NCBI GenBank assembly: GCA_025924815.1
Contig: JAICHQ010000005.1
Coordinates: forward strand, 1-64,000
From: Nocardioides sp.
GTDB taxonomy: Bacteria; Actinomycetota; Actinomycetes; Propionibacteriales; Nocardioidaceae
Reading direction: 5' to 3'
DNA: 64,000 nucleotides
The notes below the pieces were generated by a model that worked only from the letters and a program-made list of their open reading frames with translations, had not been told where the DNA came from and searched no databases. Below are positions 39,465 through 47,989 of this stretch, piece by piece. Each line of letters starts with the position of its first letter. Position 1 is the stretch's first letter. The translations under genes and the position numbers were made by a program.

Positions 39465-40064
39465 TCAAGCCGGGAGCCGCGGAGCGTGGTAGGCCACCCG
39501 ACGTAGCAGCAGGACACCTGCCACTGCCCACGCCAGGCAGAACGGGATGGCGAAGAGCACTCGCGCGGTCTGCTCGTTGACGAGCGCGAGCAGGAGCGTC
39601 CCGATCGCCACGAGCGCGACCGACCACATGGGCAGGATCCGGGCCCGGAAGACCGACACCGCCAACAGGACGAGACCGACCACCAGGCCCGCGAACCCCG
39701 GCAACACGAACGCCGGCATCGCGTCCTCGCTGGGGCCGGGGAACAGCACCGCGAAGACTCCACCGGCCGCGAGGACCGCAGCGCCGGCCACGAGCAGACC
39801 GCACCCCAAGCCGCCGAGCCGACCGAGCTGTCCTCGACGCCGCAGCAGCAGTCCGATCCCCAGAACGGAGGCCACCAGCAGTGCGCCACCACCGTCGAGG
39901 AGCAGCGTCACGGTGGTCGGTGTGTCACGCATCGCCCGCCCGTCGCACCCGTCGCCGATGCATCCGACCGGCTCCAGGCTCTGAAGGTAGGCCGCCAGCG
40001 CCAGGATCAGCCCCGCCGCGACGGCGAGAGCGCCGCTGAGCCGCGTGAGGACGTCGTCGGTCAT
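39465..40064 (-). CDS. Hypothetical membrane protein
   Basis: The 199-residue protein has about five or six hydrophobic segments (~10-30, 50-72, 85-108, 115-140, 145-165, 168-188) and a short loop with CIGDGCDG containing two cysteines near residue 35-40. I do not recognise a family. It is immediately upstream of the GntR gene on the same strand, suggesting that it belongs to the same transcription unit. It could be a transporter or sensor, but nothing in the sequence shows this. Confidence 0.65.
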   Translation of the reverse strand: MTDDVLTRLSGALAVAAGLILALAAYLQSLEPVGCIGDGCDGRAMRDTPTTVTLLLDGGGALLVASVLGIGLLLRRRGQLGRLGGLGCGLLVAGAAVLAAGGVFAVLFPGPSEDAMPAFVLPGFAGLVVGLVLLAVSVFRARILPMWSVALVAIGTLLLALVNEQTARVLFAIPFCLAWAVAGVLLLRRVAYHAPRLPA

Positions 40065-40095
40065 GGCGCCATGGTGACCGAGCCGAGCCGAGGTG

Positions 40096-40584
40096 TCACG
40101 ACACTTTTCGCTCCCACCAGACCCACGCGAACCCGTCGCGCGGCTCGCGGCGGGTCTCGACCCAGTCGGCCGTCGAGAAGTCCGGGTAGTGCGCGTCGCC
40201 GTCGGGCTCCAGGTGCACCTCGGTCAGGACCTGGTGGGTGGCCAGCGGGAGGGCCTGCTCGTAGATCTGCGTGCCGCCGACGACGAACGTCTCCCCCGGC
40301 TGCTCGCCGGCGAGGTCGAGCGCGGCCTCCAGCGAGTGGGCGGCCAGGACGCCGTCGGCCGCCCAGTCGGGGTTGCGGGTGACGACGATCGTCGTCCGCC
40401 CGGGCAGCGGCCGGCCGATCGAGTCGTACGTCGCGCGGCCCATGACCAGGACCCCGCCCATGGTGGTCGTCTTGAAGTGGGAGAAGTCGTCGGGGAGGTG
40501 CCACGGGATGTGGCCGTGGTCGCCGATCACCCGGTTGGCGGCGTACGCCGCGACGAGCGTCAGCCGCCGTGGGTCAGACGGCAA
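40096..40584 (-). CDS. dfrA: Dihydrofolate reductase
   Basis: The 162-residue protein has [19 protein letters not shown] (Trp, Asp active site) near 16-34, the [19 protein letters not shown] segment and [10 protein letters not shown] near 105. It reduces dihydrofolate to tetrahydrofolate. The only start in register is a TTG at 40584, which lies inside the end of thyA, giving an 11-bp overlap; translational coupling to thyA is likely. In Mycobacterium the order thyA-dfrA is the same. Confidence 0.94.
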   Translation of the reverse strand: MPSDPRRLTLVAAYAANRVIGDHGHIPWHLPDDFSHFKTTTMGGVLVMGRATYDSIGRPLPGRTTIVVTRNPDWAADGVLAAHSLEAALDLAGEQPGETFVVGGTQIYEQALPLATHQVLTEVHLEPDGDAHYPDFSTADWVETRREPRDGFAWVWWERKVS

Positions 40585-41368
40585 TGGGGGCCTTGATGCC
40601 CGGGTGGGGGTCGTAGCCCTCCACCGCGACGTGCTCGAGGTCGAAGGCGTCGAGCTCGGTCACCGCGGGGTCGAGGCGGAGGGTCGGCAGGGGCCGAGGG
40701 TCGCGGGTGAGCTGGAGCCGGGCCTGCTCGAGGTGGTTGGTGTAGAGGTGAGCGTCGCCGAGGGTGTGCACGAAGTCGCCGACGCCCAGCCCGGTGACCT
40801 GGGCGACCATGTGGGTGAGCAGCGCGTAGGACGCGATGTTGAAGGGGACCCCGAGGAACACGTCGGCCGAGCGTTGGTAGAGCTGGCAGGACAGCCGCCC
40901 CTCGGCGACGTAGAACTGGAACATCGTGTGGCACGGCGCGAGCGCCATGTCGGGGATGTCGGCGACGTTCCACGCGGAGACGATGTGGCGACGGCTGTCG
41001 GGGTCACTGCGCAGCTGTTCGACGACCTGCGCGATCTGGTCGATGTGGCGGCCGTCGGGGGTCGGCCAGGAGCGCCACTGGTAGCCGTAGACGGGGCCCA
41101 GGTCGCCGTTGTTGTCGGCCCACTCGTCCCAGATCGTCACACCGCGGTCCTGCAGCCACTTGACGTTGGTGTCACCGCGCAGGAACCACAGCAGCTCGGC
41201 GAACACCGACCGGGTGTGGATCTTCTTGGTGGTGACAAGGGGAAAACCCTCGGCCAGGTCGAAGCGCGACTGGTGGCCGAAGACGCTGAGGGTGCCCGTG
41301 CCGGTGCGGTCGGACTTCTCGACCCCGTCGTCGAGGATGCGCTGGAGGAGGTCGAGGTAGGCCTGCAT
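40574..41368 (-). CDS. thyA: Thymidylate synthase
   Basis: At 264 residues this has exactly the length of the Escherichia coli enzyme. The catalytic Cys lies in [13 protein letters not shown] (Cys146 by count), with RRHIVSAWN near 127-135 and the folate-binding C-terminus GIKAPIAV. It methylates dUMP with methylene-tetrahydrofolate and produces dihydrofolate, which dfrA reduces. The ATG at 41368 was chosen because TAGGGT ends six bases upstream. Confidence 0.98.
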   Translation of the reverse strand: MQAYLDLLQRILDDGVEKSDRTGTGTLSVFGHQSRFDLAEGFPLVTTKKIHTRSVFAELLWFLRGDTNVKWLQDRGVTIWDEWADNNGDLGPVYGYQWRSWPTPDGRHIDQIAQVVEQLRSDPDSRRHIVSAWNVADIPDMALAPCHTMFQFYVAEGRLSCQLYQRSADVFLGVPFNIASYALLTHMVAQVTGLGVGDFVHTLGDAHLYTNHLEQARLQLTRDPRPLPTLRLDPAVTELDAFDLEHVAVEGYDPHPGIKAPIAV

Positions 41369-41374
41369 GACCAC

Positions 41375-41380
41375 ACCCTA
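41375..41380 (-). promoter_or_regulatory. Putative leaderless -10 element of thyA-dfrA
   Basis: TAGGGT on the minus strand ends 6 nt before the ATG at 41368, in the short space before the OYE gene. Confidence 0.55.
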
Positions 41381-41399
41381 GGACGGTGCGCCGACGGCG

Positions 41400-42461
41400 T
41401 CAGGGACGCGCGCGCAGGTACTGCTCGGGCCAGTAGACGTCGTCGCCGAGCTCGGCGGCGGCGAGCTGCGGCCAGTGCGGGTTGCGGAGCAGCTCGCGGG
41501 CCAGGAAGACAGCGTCGGCCTCGCCGTCGACCAGGATCTTCTCGGCCTGCCGCGGCTCTGTGATCAGGCCGACGGTGGCGACCGGGAGACCGGATGCCTC
41601 CCTGATCCGGGTCGCGAACGGCACCTGGTAGCCGGGCGCCGAGGGGATCCTCTGGTCGGGGCTGTTGCCGCCGCTCGAGACGTCGACCAGATCCACCCCG
41701 CGCCGGGCGAGGCCGGCGGCGACCTCGGCCACCTCGTCGACCTCGAGCCCGCCGTCGACCCAGTCGGTGGCGCTGACCCGGAGGAAGAGGGGCCGGTCGT
41801 CCGGCCACACCGCGCGGACGGCGTCGACCACGTCGCGCAGCAGCATGCTGCGCCCGGCCAGGTCGCCGCCCCATGCGTCGGTGCGCCGGTTGGACAGCGG
41901 CGAGAGGAACTCATGGAGGAGGTAGCCGTGGGCGGCGTGGATCTCCGCGACCTCGAAGCCCGCGTCGAGCGAGCGCCGGGCGGCGTCGGCCCACCGGCCG
42001 GGCAGGGCGGTCAGCTCCTCGGCGGTGAGCTCCCGTGGCGCCGGCCAGTCGGCGTACCCGACGGGAGAGGGCCCGACCGTCCGCCAGCCGCCCTCGTCGA
42101 CCGGCACGTAGCCGCGGCCGCGCCACGGCGCCCGGGTCGAGGCCTTCCTGCCCGCGTGCGCGAGCTGGATGCCCGGGACCGCCCCCTGCGTCTTCACGAA
42201 GTCGACGATCCGTGCGTAGTCGTCGGCCTGCTGGTCGGTCCAGATGCCGGCGTCCTCCGGCGAGATGCGGCCCTCGGGCGTCACGGCCGTGGCCTCGGTC
42301 ATCACCAGCCCGGTGCCACCCTGCGCCAGCGCGCCGAGGTGGACCAGATGCCAGTCGGTGGGGCGGCCCTCCTCGGAGGAGTACTGGCACATGGGAGACA
42401 CCCAGACCCGGTTGCGGAACGTCGTGCCGCGCAGGGTCAGTGGGGAGAAGAGGAGGCTCAC
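41400..42461 (-). CDS. Old Yellow Enzyme family NADH:flavin oxidoreductase (YqjM-like)
   Basis: The 353-residue TIM barrel binds FMN. It has SPMCQYSSEEGRPTDWHLVHLG (Cys near 25 and the His pair), HAGRKAS near 104 and EIHAAHGYLLHEFLSPLSN near 175-195 (catalytic Tyr), with the FLARELLRNPHWP end motif. YqjM-type enzymes reduce activated alkenes and quinones with NADPH. The GTG at 42461 was chosen to match the family's N-terminus (SLLFSPLTLRG); no strong ribosome-binding site or -10 is visible. Confidence 0.92.
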   Translation of the reverse strand: MSLLFSPLTLRGTTFRNRVWVSPMCQYSSEEGRPTDWHLVHLGALAQGGTGLVMTEATAVTPEGRISPEDAGIWTDQQADDYARIVDFVKTQGAVPGIQLAHAGRKASTRAPWRGRGYVPVDEGGWRTVGPSPVGYADWPAPRELTAEELTALPGRWADAARRSLDAGFEVAEIHAAHGYLLHEFLSPLSNRRTDAWGGDLAGRSMLLRDVVDAVRAVWPDDRPLFLRVSATDWVDGGLEVDEVAEVAAGLARRGVDLVDVSSGGNSPDQRIPSAPGYQVPFATRIREASGLPVATVGLITEPRQAEKILVDGEADAVFLARELLRNPHWPQLAAAELGDDVYWPEQYLRARP

Positions 42462-42501
42462 GTGAGGGCGCAACCCCCCGAGTGCCTGGGTTGTTCCTGG
42501 G

Positions 42502-43017
42502 TCAGACCGCGATCCCTCGCTCGGCGAGCAGCTCGTCACGCTTCCACGCGTAGCCGACCATCCAGGCCGGCTCGAGCCGCCACATCACCACGTCACCCCA
42601 CGACATCGGCGAGGAGCCGTAGTGGGCGGTCCAGTGCGCGTCGACCTCGGCGAGCTCGTCTCCGCTCAGCTCGACGACCCGGCCGTGGCTGAACACGGCG
42701 AACGCCTCCCCGTCGATGTGGGCCACGGAGATCGCCGGCCGGTCGGCCAGGTGGCGTGCCTTCGCCGACGTGCGGCTACTGGAGAACGTCCAGGTGCCGT
42801 GCAGGAAGTGGCCGTCCATCGCGCTGATCCGCGGCTCGCCGTGGGCGGTCACGGTGGCGGCCGAGATCACCCGCATCCCGGTGAGCAGGGCCGCGATCTG
42901 GGCGGCGCTCAGGGTGCGCTCCGGGTGGATGATCCCGCGTAGGTGCTCGGTGGCGCGGGCGTGGGAGGCGTCGAGGAGCGTCTGGAGTCGGGCCAGTACG
43001 TCGGGTGTCTCGAGCAT
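42502..43017 (-). CDS. PNPOx-like flavin/F420-binding split-barrel protein
   Basis: The 171-residue protein has a split beta-barrel fold of the pyridoxamine-5'-phosphate oxidase superfamily. Recognisable are TVTAHGEPRISAMDGHFLHG near 56-75, the SSSRTSAKARHLADRPAISVAH segment near 80-101 and the SHGRVVELSGDE block. Members bind FMN, F420 or haem; the reaction is not known. There is a leaderless -10 six bases before the ATG at 43017. Confidence 0.8.
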   Translation of the reverse strand: MLETPDVLARLQTLLDASHARATEHLRGIIHPERTLSAAQIAALLTGMRVISAATVTAHGEPRISAMDGHFLHGTWTFSSSRTSAKARHLADRPAISVAHIDGEAFAVFSHGRVVELSGDELAEVDAHWTAHYGSSPMSWGDVVMWRLEPAWMVGYAWKRDELLAERGIAV

Positions 43018-43023
43018 GGTCCG

Positions 43024-43029
43024 ACGCTA
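43024..43029 (-). promoter_or_regulatory. Putative leaderless -10 element of the PNPOx-like gene
   Basis: TAGCGT on the minus strand ends 6 nt before the ATG at 43017. It overlaps the 3' end of the phzF-like gene (its stop is at 43027-43029). Confidence 0.5.
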
Positions 43030-43857
43030 GACGCCCAGACCGACGACGCCCTTGATCGTCGTTGCCGCGTCTCCGCCGACCCAGACCGTGTCGCCGACCT
43101 TCTCGACGTGGACCCGGCCGGCACGACCGAGCACGGTGCCCTGGGCCGCGACGTACGACGCGGGCAGCCGGTCGCCGGCGAGCCACTGGCCGATGCTGGC
43201 GTTGAGGCTTCCCGTCACGGGATCCTCCACGACCCCGATGCTCGGGCAGAAGGCTCGCACCTCCACGGCGCACTCCGAGCCCGGTGGGTGGAGGCCCGCG
43301 ACCCCGATCTCGAGGCCGCCGAAGGAGGACCAGTCGGGCCGGACGGCGAGGACGGCGTCCGCGTCGCGCAGGAGCGCCACGACCCACCCCGGGCCGTTGT
43401 CGCCCCAGCTGAGGTCGACGACGTCGTCGTCGGTCAGGTCGAGCGCCGCCAGCACCTGGCCCCGTTCGGCGTCGGTGACCGGGCCGTGGCGGAGCAGGGG
43501 CGGGGCCGCGAAGGCGAGCCGGTCGAAACGCCGGATCCGCAGCAGCCCGGCACCGCACTCCTGAACGAGCAGGTCGTCGGAGTTCGGCACTCCCCCGGCC
43601 TCCAGCCAGGCGTGGGCGCTCCCGATCGTCGGGTGCCCTGCGAACGGCAGCTCCTCGCTCGGGGTGAAGATCCGCAGCCGGTAGTCGGCCCCCGGATCCG
43701 TCGGGGGCAGCAGGAACGTCGTCTCCGAGAGGTTCGTCCAGTGGGCGAAGCGCCGCATCTCATCGTCGCTGATCCCCTCGGCGTCGTGCACGACCGCGAC
43801 CGGGTTCCCCTTGAACGGCTCGGTGGCGAAGACGTCGACCTGGCTGAAGGGGCGCAT
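43027..43857 (-). CDS. PhzF-family isomerase/epimerase-like protein
   Basis: The 276-residue protein begins MRPFSQVDVFATEPFKGNP with the family's GNP motif and catalytic Glu in the NLSETTFLLPP segment (near 41-51). It has PFAGHPTIGSAHAWL near 71-84 and the C-terminal VEDPVTGSLNASIGQWL block near 210-226. PhzF proteins catalyse isomerisations such as the phenazine precursor step, but most members have no known substrate. The ATG at 43857 is set by TAGCGT seven bases upstream. Confidence 0.93.
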   Translation of the reverse strand: MRPFSQVDVFATEPFKGNPVAVVHDAEGISDDEMRRFAHWTNLSETTFLLPPTDPGADYRLRIFTPSEELPFAGHPTIGSAHAWLEAGGVPNSDDLLVQECGAGLLRIRRFDRLAFAAPPLLRHGPVTDAERGQVLAALDLTDDDVVDLSWGDNGPGWVVALLRDADAVLAVRPDWSSFGGLEIGVAGLHPPGSECAVEVRAFCPSIGVVEDPVTGSLNASIGQWLAGDRLPASYVAAQGTVLGRAGRVHVEKVGDTVWVGGDAATTIKGVVGLGV

Positions 43858-43864
43858 ACACCGC

Positions 43865-43870
43865 ACGCTA
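43865..43870 (-). promoter_or_regulatory. Putative leaderless -10 element of the phzF-like gene
   Basis: TAGCGT on the minus strand ends 7 nt before the ATG at 43857. It lies in the 3' end of the upstream gene. Confidence 0.5.
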
Positions 43871-44473
43871 GCGGCGGACGACTCGCAGTTGATGCCTGAC
43901 CAGCTCGCCGTGCGGTGTCCGGGTGCCGACCGCGAGATCGTGGTCCCCCGCGGGCAGCAGCTCGAGGTCGAACGCCGAGCCGAGCGTCAGCTCCGCGTCT
44001 GCCACCGTGACTCCGACCGCGAACGGGTGCACGGGCGAGAACGCGAGGCCAGGGCCGCCGAGGTCGACGACGCCGGTCTCGAGCTCGGACAGATCCGGGT
44101 GGGTCACCGCGTCGTCCCGTACCACCTGTGGTGTCGTCGACGGCTCCCCTTGGAACACCGGGACCAGCGAGTCGGTCCACAGCAGTCCCGTCGACGACGA
44201 GGCGTGGAAGTAACGCCACCAGGCGTCCTGGTCGTCGTCGCCAACCTTCCGTGCCGTGAGGCACATGTCCGGGCGCGGGACGCCGGGCACCGGATCGCCT
44301 CCGCTGCCGTACGTCGCCAACGCCGCGGCGGGAGCCCACAGGTGGGGCCACCAGGCCGGGTCCTCCGCCTCGAGGCGGCCGGCCAACTCCAGGACGCACG
44401 ACCAGTCCTCTGCCCGTAGTGCGGCCTCTGCCTTCGACCGCAGCTCGGCCAGGTCGCGAGGGGTGGGACGCAT
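43868..44473 (-). CDS. Hypothetical protein
   Basis: The 201-residue soluble protein begins MRPTPRDLAELR with a helical first 60 residues, then a beta-rich C-terminal half (for example GGPGLAFSPVHPFAVG near 142-157). I recognise no motif or family. It is a single gene with its own leaderless -10 six bases before the ATG. It is divergent from the MFS transporter. Confidence 0.65.
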   Translation of the reverse strand: MRPTPRDLAELRSKAEAALRAEDWSCVLELAGRLEAEDPAWWPHLWAPAAALATYGSGGDPVPGVPRPDMCLTARKVGDDDQDAWWRYFHASSSTGLLWTDSLVPVFQGEPSTTPQVVRDDAVTHPDLSELETGVVDLGGPGLAFSPVHPFAVGVTVADAELTLGSAFDLELLPAGDHDLAVGTRTPHGELVRHQLRVVRR

Positions 44474-44479
44474 GGGGTC

Positions 44480-44485
44480 ACGGTA
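44480..44485 (-). promoter_or_regulatory. Putative leaderless -10 element of the hypothetical gene at 43868-44473
   Basis: TACCGT on the minus strand ends 6 nt before the ATG at 44473, within the 59-bp divergent space shared with the MFS gene. Confidence 0.5.
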
Positions 44486-44532
44486 GGCAATATTCGGATG
44501 AGACCGTCGGCGGTTCCTGATCCGATAGGGAC

Positions 44533-45879
44533 GTGACCAGTCTCGGAGCCTCCCTGCGGCGTCTCGTGCCGCCCACGCCGCTCTCGCGCAAGCTGGCGAC
44601 CCAGTCGCTGTTGTTCGCGACCGCCGAGGGCACGTTCCTCACCGGGTCGGCGGTGTTCTTCACCCAGGTGGTGGGGCTGCGCGCCGCGCAGGTCGGGCTC
44701 GGTCTCACGATCGCCGGCGTCGTGTCGTTCCTGGTCGCCTACCCCGCCGGGAAGCTGACCGATCGGGTCGGCCCGAAGCGGATGTGGGCCGCCGGCGCTC
44801 TGGTCGGTGCCCTGATGTTCGCGGCGTGGCCCTTCATCGACAGCTTCGGCCACTACGTCGCCATGGTGGTGGTCTTCGAGATCGTCGAGAACGCCGGAGG
44901 CGCCGGCCGCAACGCCTACGTCCTCGACGTGATGCCCGAGGACGAACGAGTGGCCACCCAGGCCTACATGTACTCGGCGCTCAATGTCGGCTTCACGCTC
45001 GGCGCCGTGATCGGCGGCATCGCCCTGGCCTTCGACAGCGTCACCGTCATGCGGTGGCTGCCGCTGTTCACGCTGGCGATCGGCGTGGTCAACGCCGTCT
45101 TCATCTTCCGCCTCCCGCAGGCACCGCACGACGTCCGGAGGCCCGACCGCGACGCGCCGCAGGTCCCGGTGCGCGGCCGCGGCCCCCTGCGCAACGTCGG
45201 TTGGATGCTCGCCAGCATGTGCAACGGCACCCTGTGGACCAACCAGGTCCTGCTGAACGTGGTGATCCCGTTGTGGCTCGTGCAGGCGACCGACGCTCCC
45301 CACTGGCTGCTGGCCTGGCTGTTCGGCACCAACACGGTGCTGTGCATCTTCCTGCCCGCCTACACCTCGCGCGGCGTGGCAACGGTCGCGGACGCCCTGC
45401 GGTCGGTGCGCATCTCGGGTCTCTTCTTCGTCGCGGCCTGCCTGATCACGATGGCCACCCACAGCACCTCCGGCCTTCTGACGATCTTCCTGGTCTGGCT
45501 CGGACACGTGGCGGTGACCGGGGCCGAGCTCTACGTCTCCGGCGCCAGCTGGGCGTTCCAGGCGCGGCTGATGGATCCCGCCCGCCGCGGCGAGTACGGC
45601 GGGGTGGCGGAGGTGTTCAGCACCCTCGGAGGTCGCTGGGCTCCCGCTCTCTACACGCTGCTCGCCATGTCCTGGCACCCCGCGGCGCTGCCGGGCGCCG
45701 GCTGGCTGGTGATCGCCGGGCTCGGACTCCTGGCGGTGGTCGGCATGCACCCGTCGGCCCGGATGGCCGAGCGGTTCTTGCAACGCGAGGGCATCGTGGT
45801 CGGGGACCTCCCTGCGAGCGTGGAGGCCGAGGAGCCCGTGCCGTCCCTGATCGGTGACCCGGCCGGCCCGGTGACGTGA
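44533..45879 (+). CDS. MFS transporter
   Basis: The 448-residue protein has twelve predicted membrane helices. The MFS loop 2-3 motif is GKLTDRVGPKRMW near residue 76-88, and the central cytoplasmic loop (VRRPDRDAPQVPVRG) is near residue 205. It belongs to the drug/proton antiporter-like part of the superfamily, but the substrate is unknown. The GTG at 44533 lies 5 bp after GATAGGG, a poor -10 candidate. The C-terminal tail (about 40 residues) is acidic and soluble. Confidence 0.88.
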   Translation: MTSLGASLRRLVPPTPLSRKLATQSLLFATAEGTFLTGSAVFFTQVVGLRAAQVGLGLTIAGVVSFLVAYPAGKLTDRVGPKRMWAAGALVGALMFAAWPFIDSFGHYVAMVVVFEIVENAGGAGRNAYVLDVMPEDERVATQAYMYSALNVGFTLGAVIGGIALAFDSVTVMRWLPLFTLAIGVVNAVFIFRLPQAPHDVRRPDRDAPQVPVRGRGPLRNVGWMLASMCNGTLWTNQVLLNVVIPLWLVQATDAPHWLLAWLFGTNTVLCIFLPAYTSRGVATVADALRSVRISGLFFVAACLITMATHSTSGLLTIFLVWLGHVAVTGAELYVSGASWAFQARLMDPARRGEYGGVAEVFSTLGGRWAPALYTLLAMSWHPAALPGAGWLVIAGLGLLAVVGMHPSARMAERFLQREGIVVGDLPASVEAEEPVPSLIGDPAGPVT

Positions 45880-45902
45880 CGGCTCCCCGTCGCTCGAAGG
45901 TC

Positions 45903-47023
45903 TCAGAACGTCGCGCCCCACTCGAAGCTGCCGGTCAACGCGTCGTACACCGAGATGTCACGACCGAAGAAGGCCGGAGGCGCCCGGTGGCCGCAGCACG
46001 GGCCGCCCAGCGATCCGACGAGCGTGCGCGGGGTCAGGACCAGCCAGACGAGGCGGTGCCGGATCTCCGGGACGCCGTTGCGACTCGGGTCGTCGGAGGT
46101 GACCCGCCGCAGCTCGAGCTGGGAGTCCCACACACTCGGATGTCGGGAGAGCCCGGCCTCGATCCGGGCGCGGCTGCGCGCGATCTGCTGCTGGTCGGTC
46201 GCCGAGACGGTGCCCAACGGCTCGACGTGGACCCCCTGCCTGGCCAGGAGGTCGTCGCTCATCGCCTGCTCCTGCCCGAGGCCCGTCGACACGGTCAGCA
46301 CGATCGTGTCGCCTCGCCGCAGGGGCGTGCCGAAGTCGGGGTCGCTCCCGATCACACTGCCGGCCCGGTAGGAGCTGGCGACCTCGTGCACCTGCACGTC
46401 GTACGCGCGCAGCGCGGCCTGCGCTGCGGGCAGGTCGCTCCCGGCCGTGCTCGGCGGTGCCGCGACGCCCGGCGGCGTACGGAGTGCGCTGGAGACGATG
46501 CGCTGTACCAACGCCCGCGACGTCGCCTGCGCCACGAACAGCCGTGTGCGGACGGCACGACCAGTGACTGGTACCAGTAGCCGCCGGCGTCCCCACCCTC
46601 GCGCCACGGCTCACTGCGTCGTGCGCCGAGACGCGGCAGGTCGACGTGTGCCTTCAGGTAGGCCTCGCCGCCGTACCCGCTCCGGGCCGCCCGCGTCGTG
46701 AGCACCCAGAGCGCGGCCGGCCGTTGCTCGCGTCCTGGGCCCGTGTCCTGACAGGTGGTCCAGTAGCCGGCGTCGTACACGACGGCCGGTCGCGGATCGT
46801 CCTCGCACCCGTACTGGGAGTCCGCCCAGGCAGACGGCACCGCGAGCACCACGCCGCCTACACCGACCCAGCGCGCACCATGGGGCGCGGCCAAGGCCTC
46901 TGACGCCGGCTCCGGCGGGGTCCGGTCCGGCGCTCCGGGAGTGGCGACGGCGAGTCCGATCATCAACGCGACAGCGGCGGCGACGGCGAGCACCACGACG
47001 ATCGAAGGGCCGCGACGGGTCAT
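45903..47023 (-). pseudogene. Membrane-anchored PASTA-domain protein, interrupted by a frameshift
   Basis: The first frame starts at an ATG (47023) with a perfect AGGAGG site. It encodes a membrane anchor (SIVVVLAVAAAVALMIGLAV at ~7-26) and an extracytoplasmic domain to GGYWYQSLVVPSA near residue 160. The second frame picks up with VRTRLFVAQATSRALVQRIV, a C-terminal PASTA domain (VIGSDPDF, GDTIVLTVSTG) and a cysteine-containing tail ending FEWGATF. The change of frame lies between about 46,535 and 46,575 and is consistent with one missing base. Each half is proline- and motif-conserved, so the frameshift is either a recent mutation or a sequencing error. PASTA domains usually bind peptidoglycan or muropeptides. 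Confidence 0.7.
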
Positions 47024-47107
47024 CGTGCCTCCTCATGCAGTCGCCCGCAGGTCCCACGGTCCGACGCGGTGGCCCGCCCGATGGTTCCGCTCGGGCATGC
47101 TGGCGAC

Positions 47108-47752
47108 ATGGTCGATCTCCTCGCCTGGTCTCAGCACGTCGCGTCGTGGCGCCGGGAGGTGCACGCGCTCTACGCCGACGTCCGGACGAGCGGTGACCCC
47201 GCCACGGCCCACGCCGACTGGGTCGAGCGTCGGACCGAGCTGTTCGACACGCATCCCGCGACGGCGCGTCAGCAGGGGCAGGCGCTTCGCCACGCGGCGT
47301 ACGACCCGGCGTACCGGTTCGTCGTCGAGCTGCAACCGGCCGAGCCCGCCGAGTGGGCACCGGCGACCGGAAGTGACGGCGCCGTCCCGTTCACGCGGGC
47401 GGGGCGGTTCGAGATCCCCGGGATCGGCAGCCTCGACGTGTGGTGGCTGGGGTCCTACGGCAACGGGATCTTCCTGCCTCTGCGAGACGCGACCGCCGGG
47501 CACTCCACGTACGGCGCGGGACGCTACCTGCTGGACACGGTCAAGGGCGCCGACCTCGGCCGGGAGGGCGACTCCTGGGTGCTGGACCTGAACTTCTCGT
47601 ACAACCCCTCGTGCGCCTACGACCCCGCCTGGGCCTGCCCACTGGCGCCCCTCGGCAACCGGCTGACCGCCGAGGTCCCGGTCGGCGAGCTCAGCCCGGC
47701 CCTTTCCGAAGCGACCTGGACGACTCAGGCCGACAGGGACATCGGGCCGTAG
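47108..47752 (+). CDS. DUF1684 family protein
   Basis: The 214-residue protein (ATG at 47108) has the DUF1684 core. It includes FLPLRDATAGHSTYGAGRYL near residue 120-139 and VLDLNFSYNPSCAYDPAWACPLAPLGNRL near 158-186, with two cysteines in the YNPSCAY...CPL part. The family is widespread in bacteria and has no proven function. A CATGCT hexamer ends six bases before the ATG, a weak -10 candidate. Its 3' end overlaps the small convergent gene by 28 bp. Confidence 0.85.
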   Translation: MVDLLAWSQHVASWRREVHALYADVRTSGDPATAHADWVERRTELFDTHPATARQQGQALRHAAYDPAYRFVVELQPAEPAEWAPATGSDGAVPFTRAGRFEIPGIGSLDVWWLGSYGNGIFLPLRDATAGHSTYGAGRYLLDTVKGADLGREGDSWVLDLNFSYNPSCAYDPAWACPLAPLGNRLTAEVPVGELSPALSEATWTTQADRDIGP

Positions 47753-47982
47753 ACCTCGCGCTCGTGCTCGACGAGGGTGACCGCGGCGACGCCGACGGCT
47801 GCCAGCTCGACCCACACCTCGCCGACCCAGGACTCGGCATCGGCCTGCGACGCGAAGCGTTGCTGGGCGAACTCCTCGGGCACGCGGGCCTCCGCTCCGG
47901 ACCCGTCGAGGAGCCTCCACCACCACGGACGCTCGGCCGGAGAGGGCGGACGGAAGGTCGCCGGCTGGTCGGGCAGGTTCAT
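47725..47982 (-). CDS. Small hypothetical protein
   Basis: The 85-residue protein begins MNLPDQPATFRPPSP and has RPWWWRLLDGSG near 18-29 and a helix FAQQRFASQADAESWVGEVW near 38-57. Similar short proteins occur upstream and downstream of gcvT in actinobacteria, so it appears real, but nothing is known of its role. It precedes nothing on its strand except the convergent end of the DUF1684 gene; the gcvT stop is 7 bp upstream. Confidence 0.6.
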   Translation of the reverse strand: MNLPDQPATFRPPSPAERPWWWRLLDGSGAEARVPEEFAQQRFASQADAESWVGEVWVELAAVGVAAVTLVEHEREVYGPMSLSA

Positions 47983-47989
47983 CCGGCGC

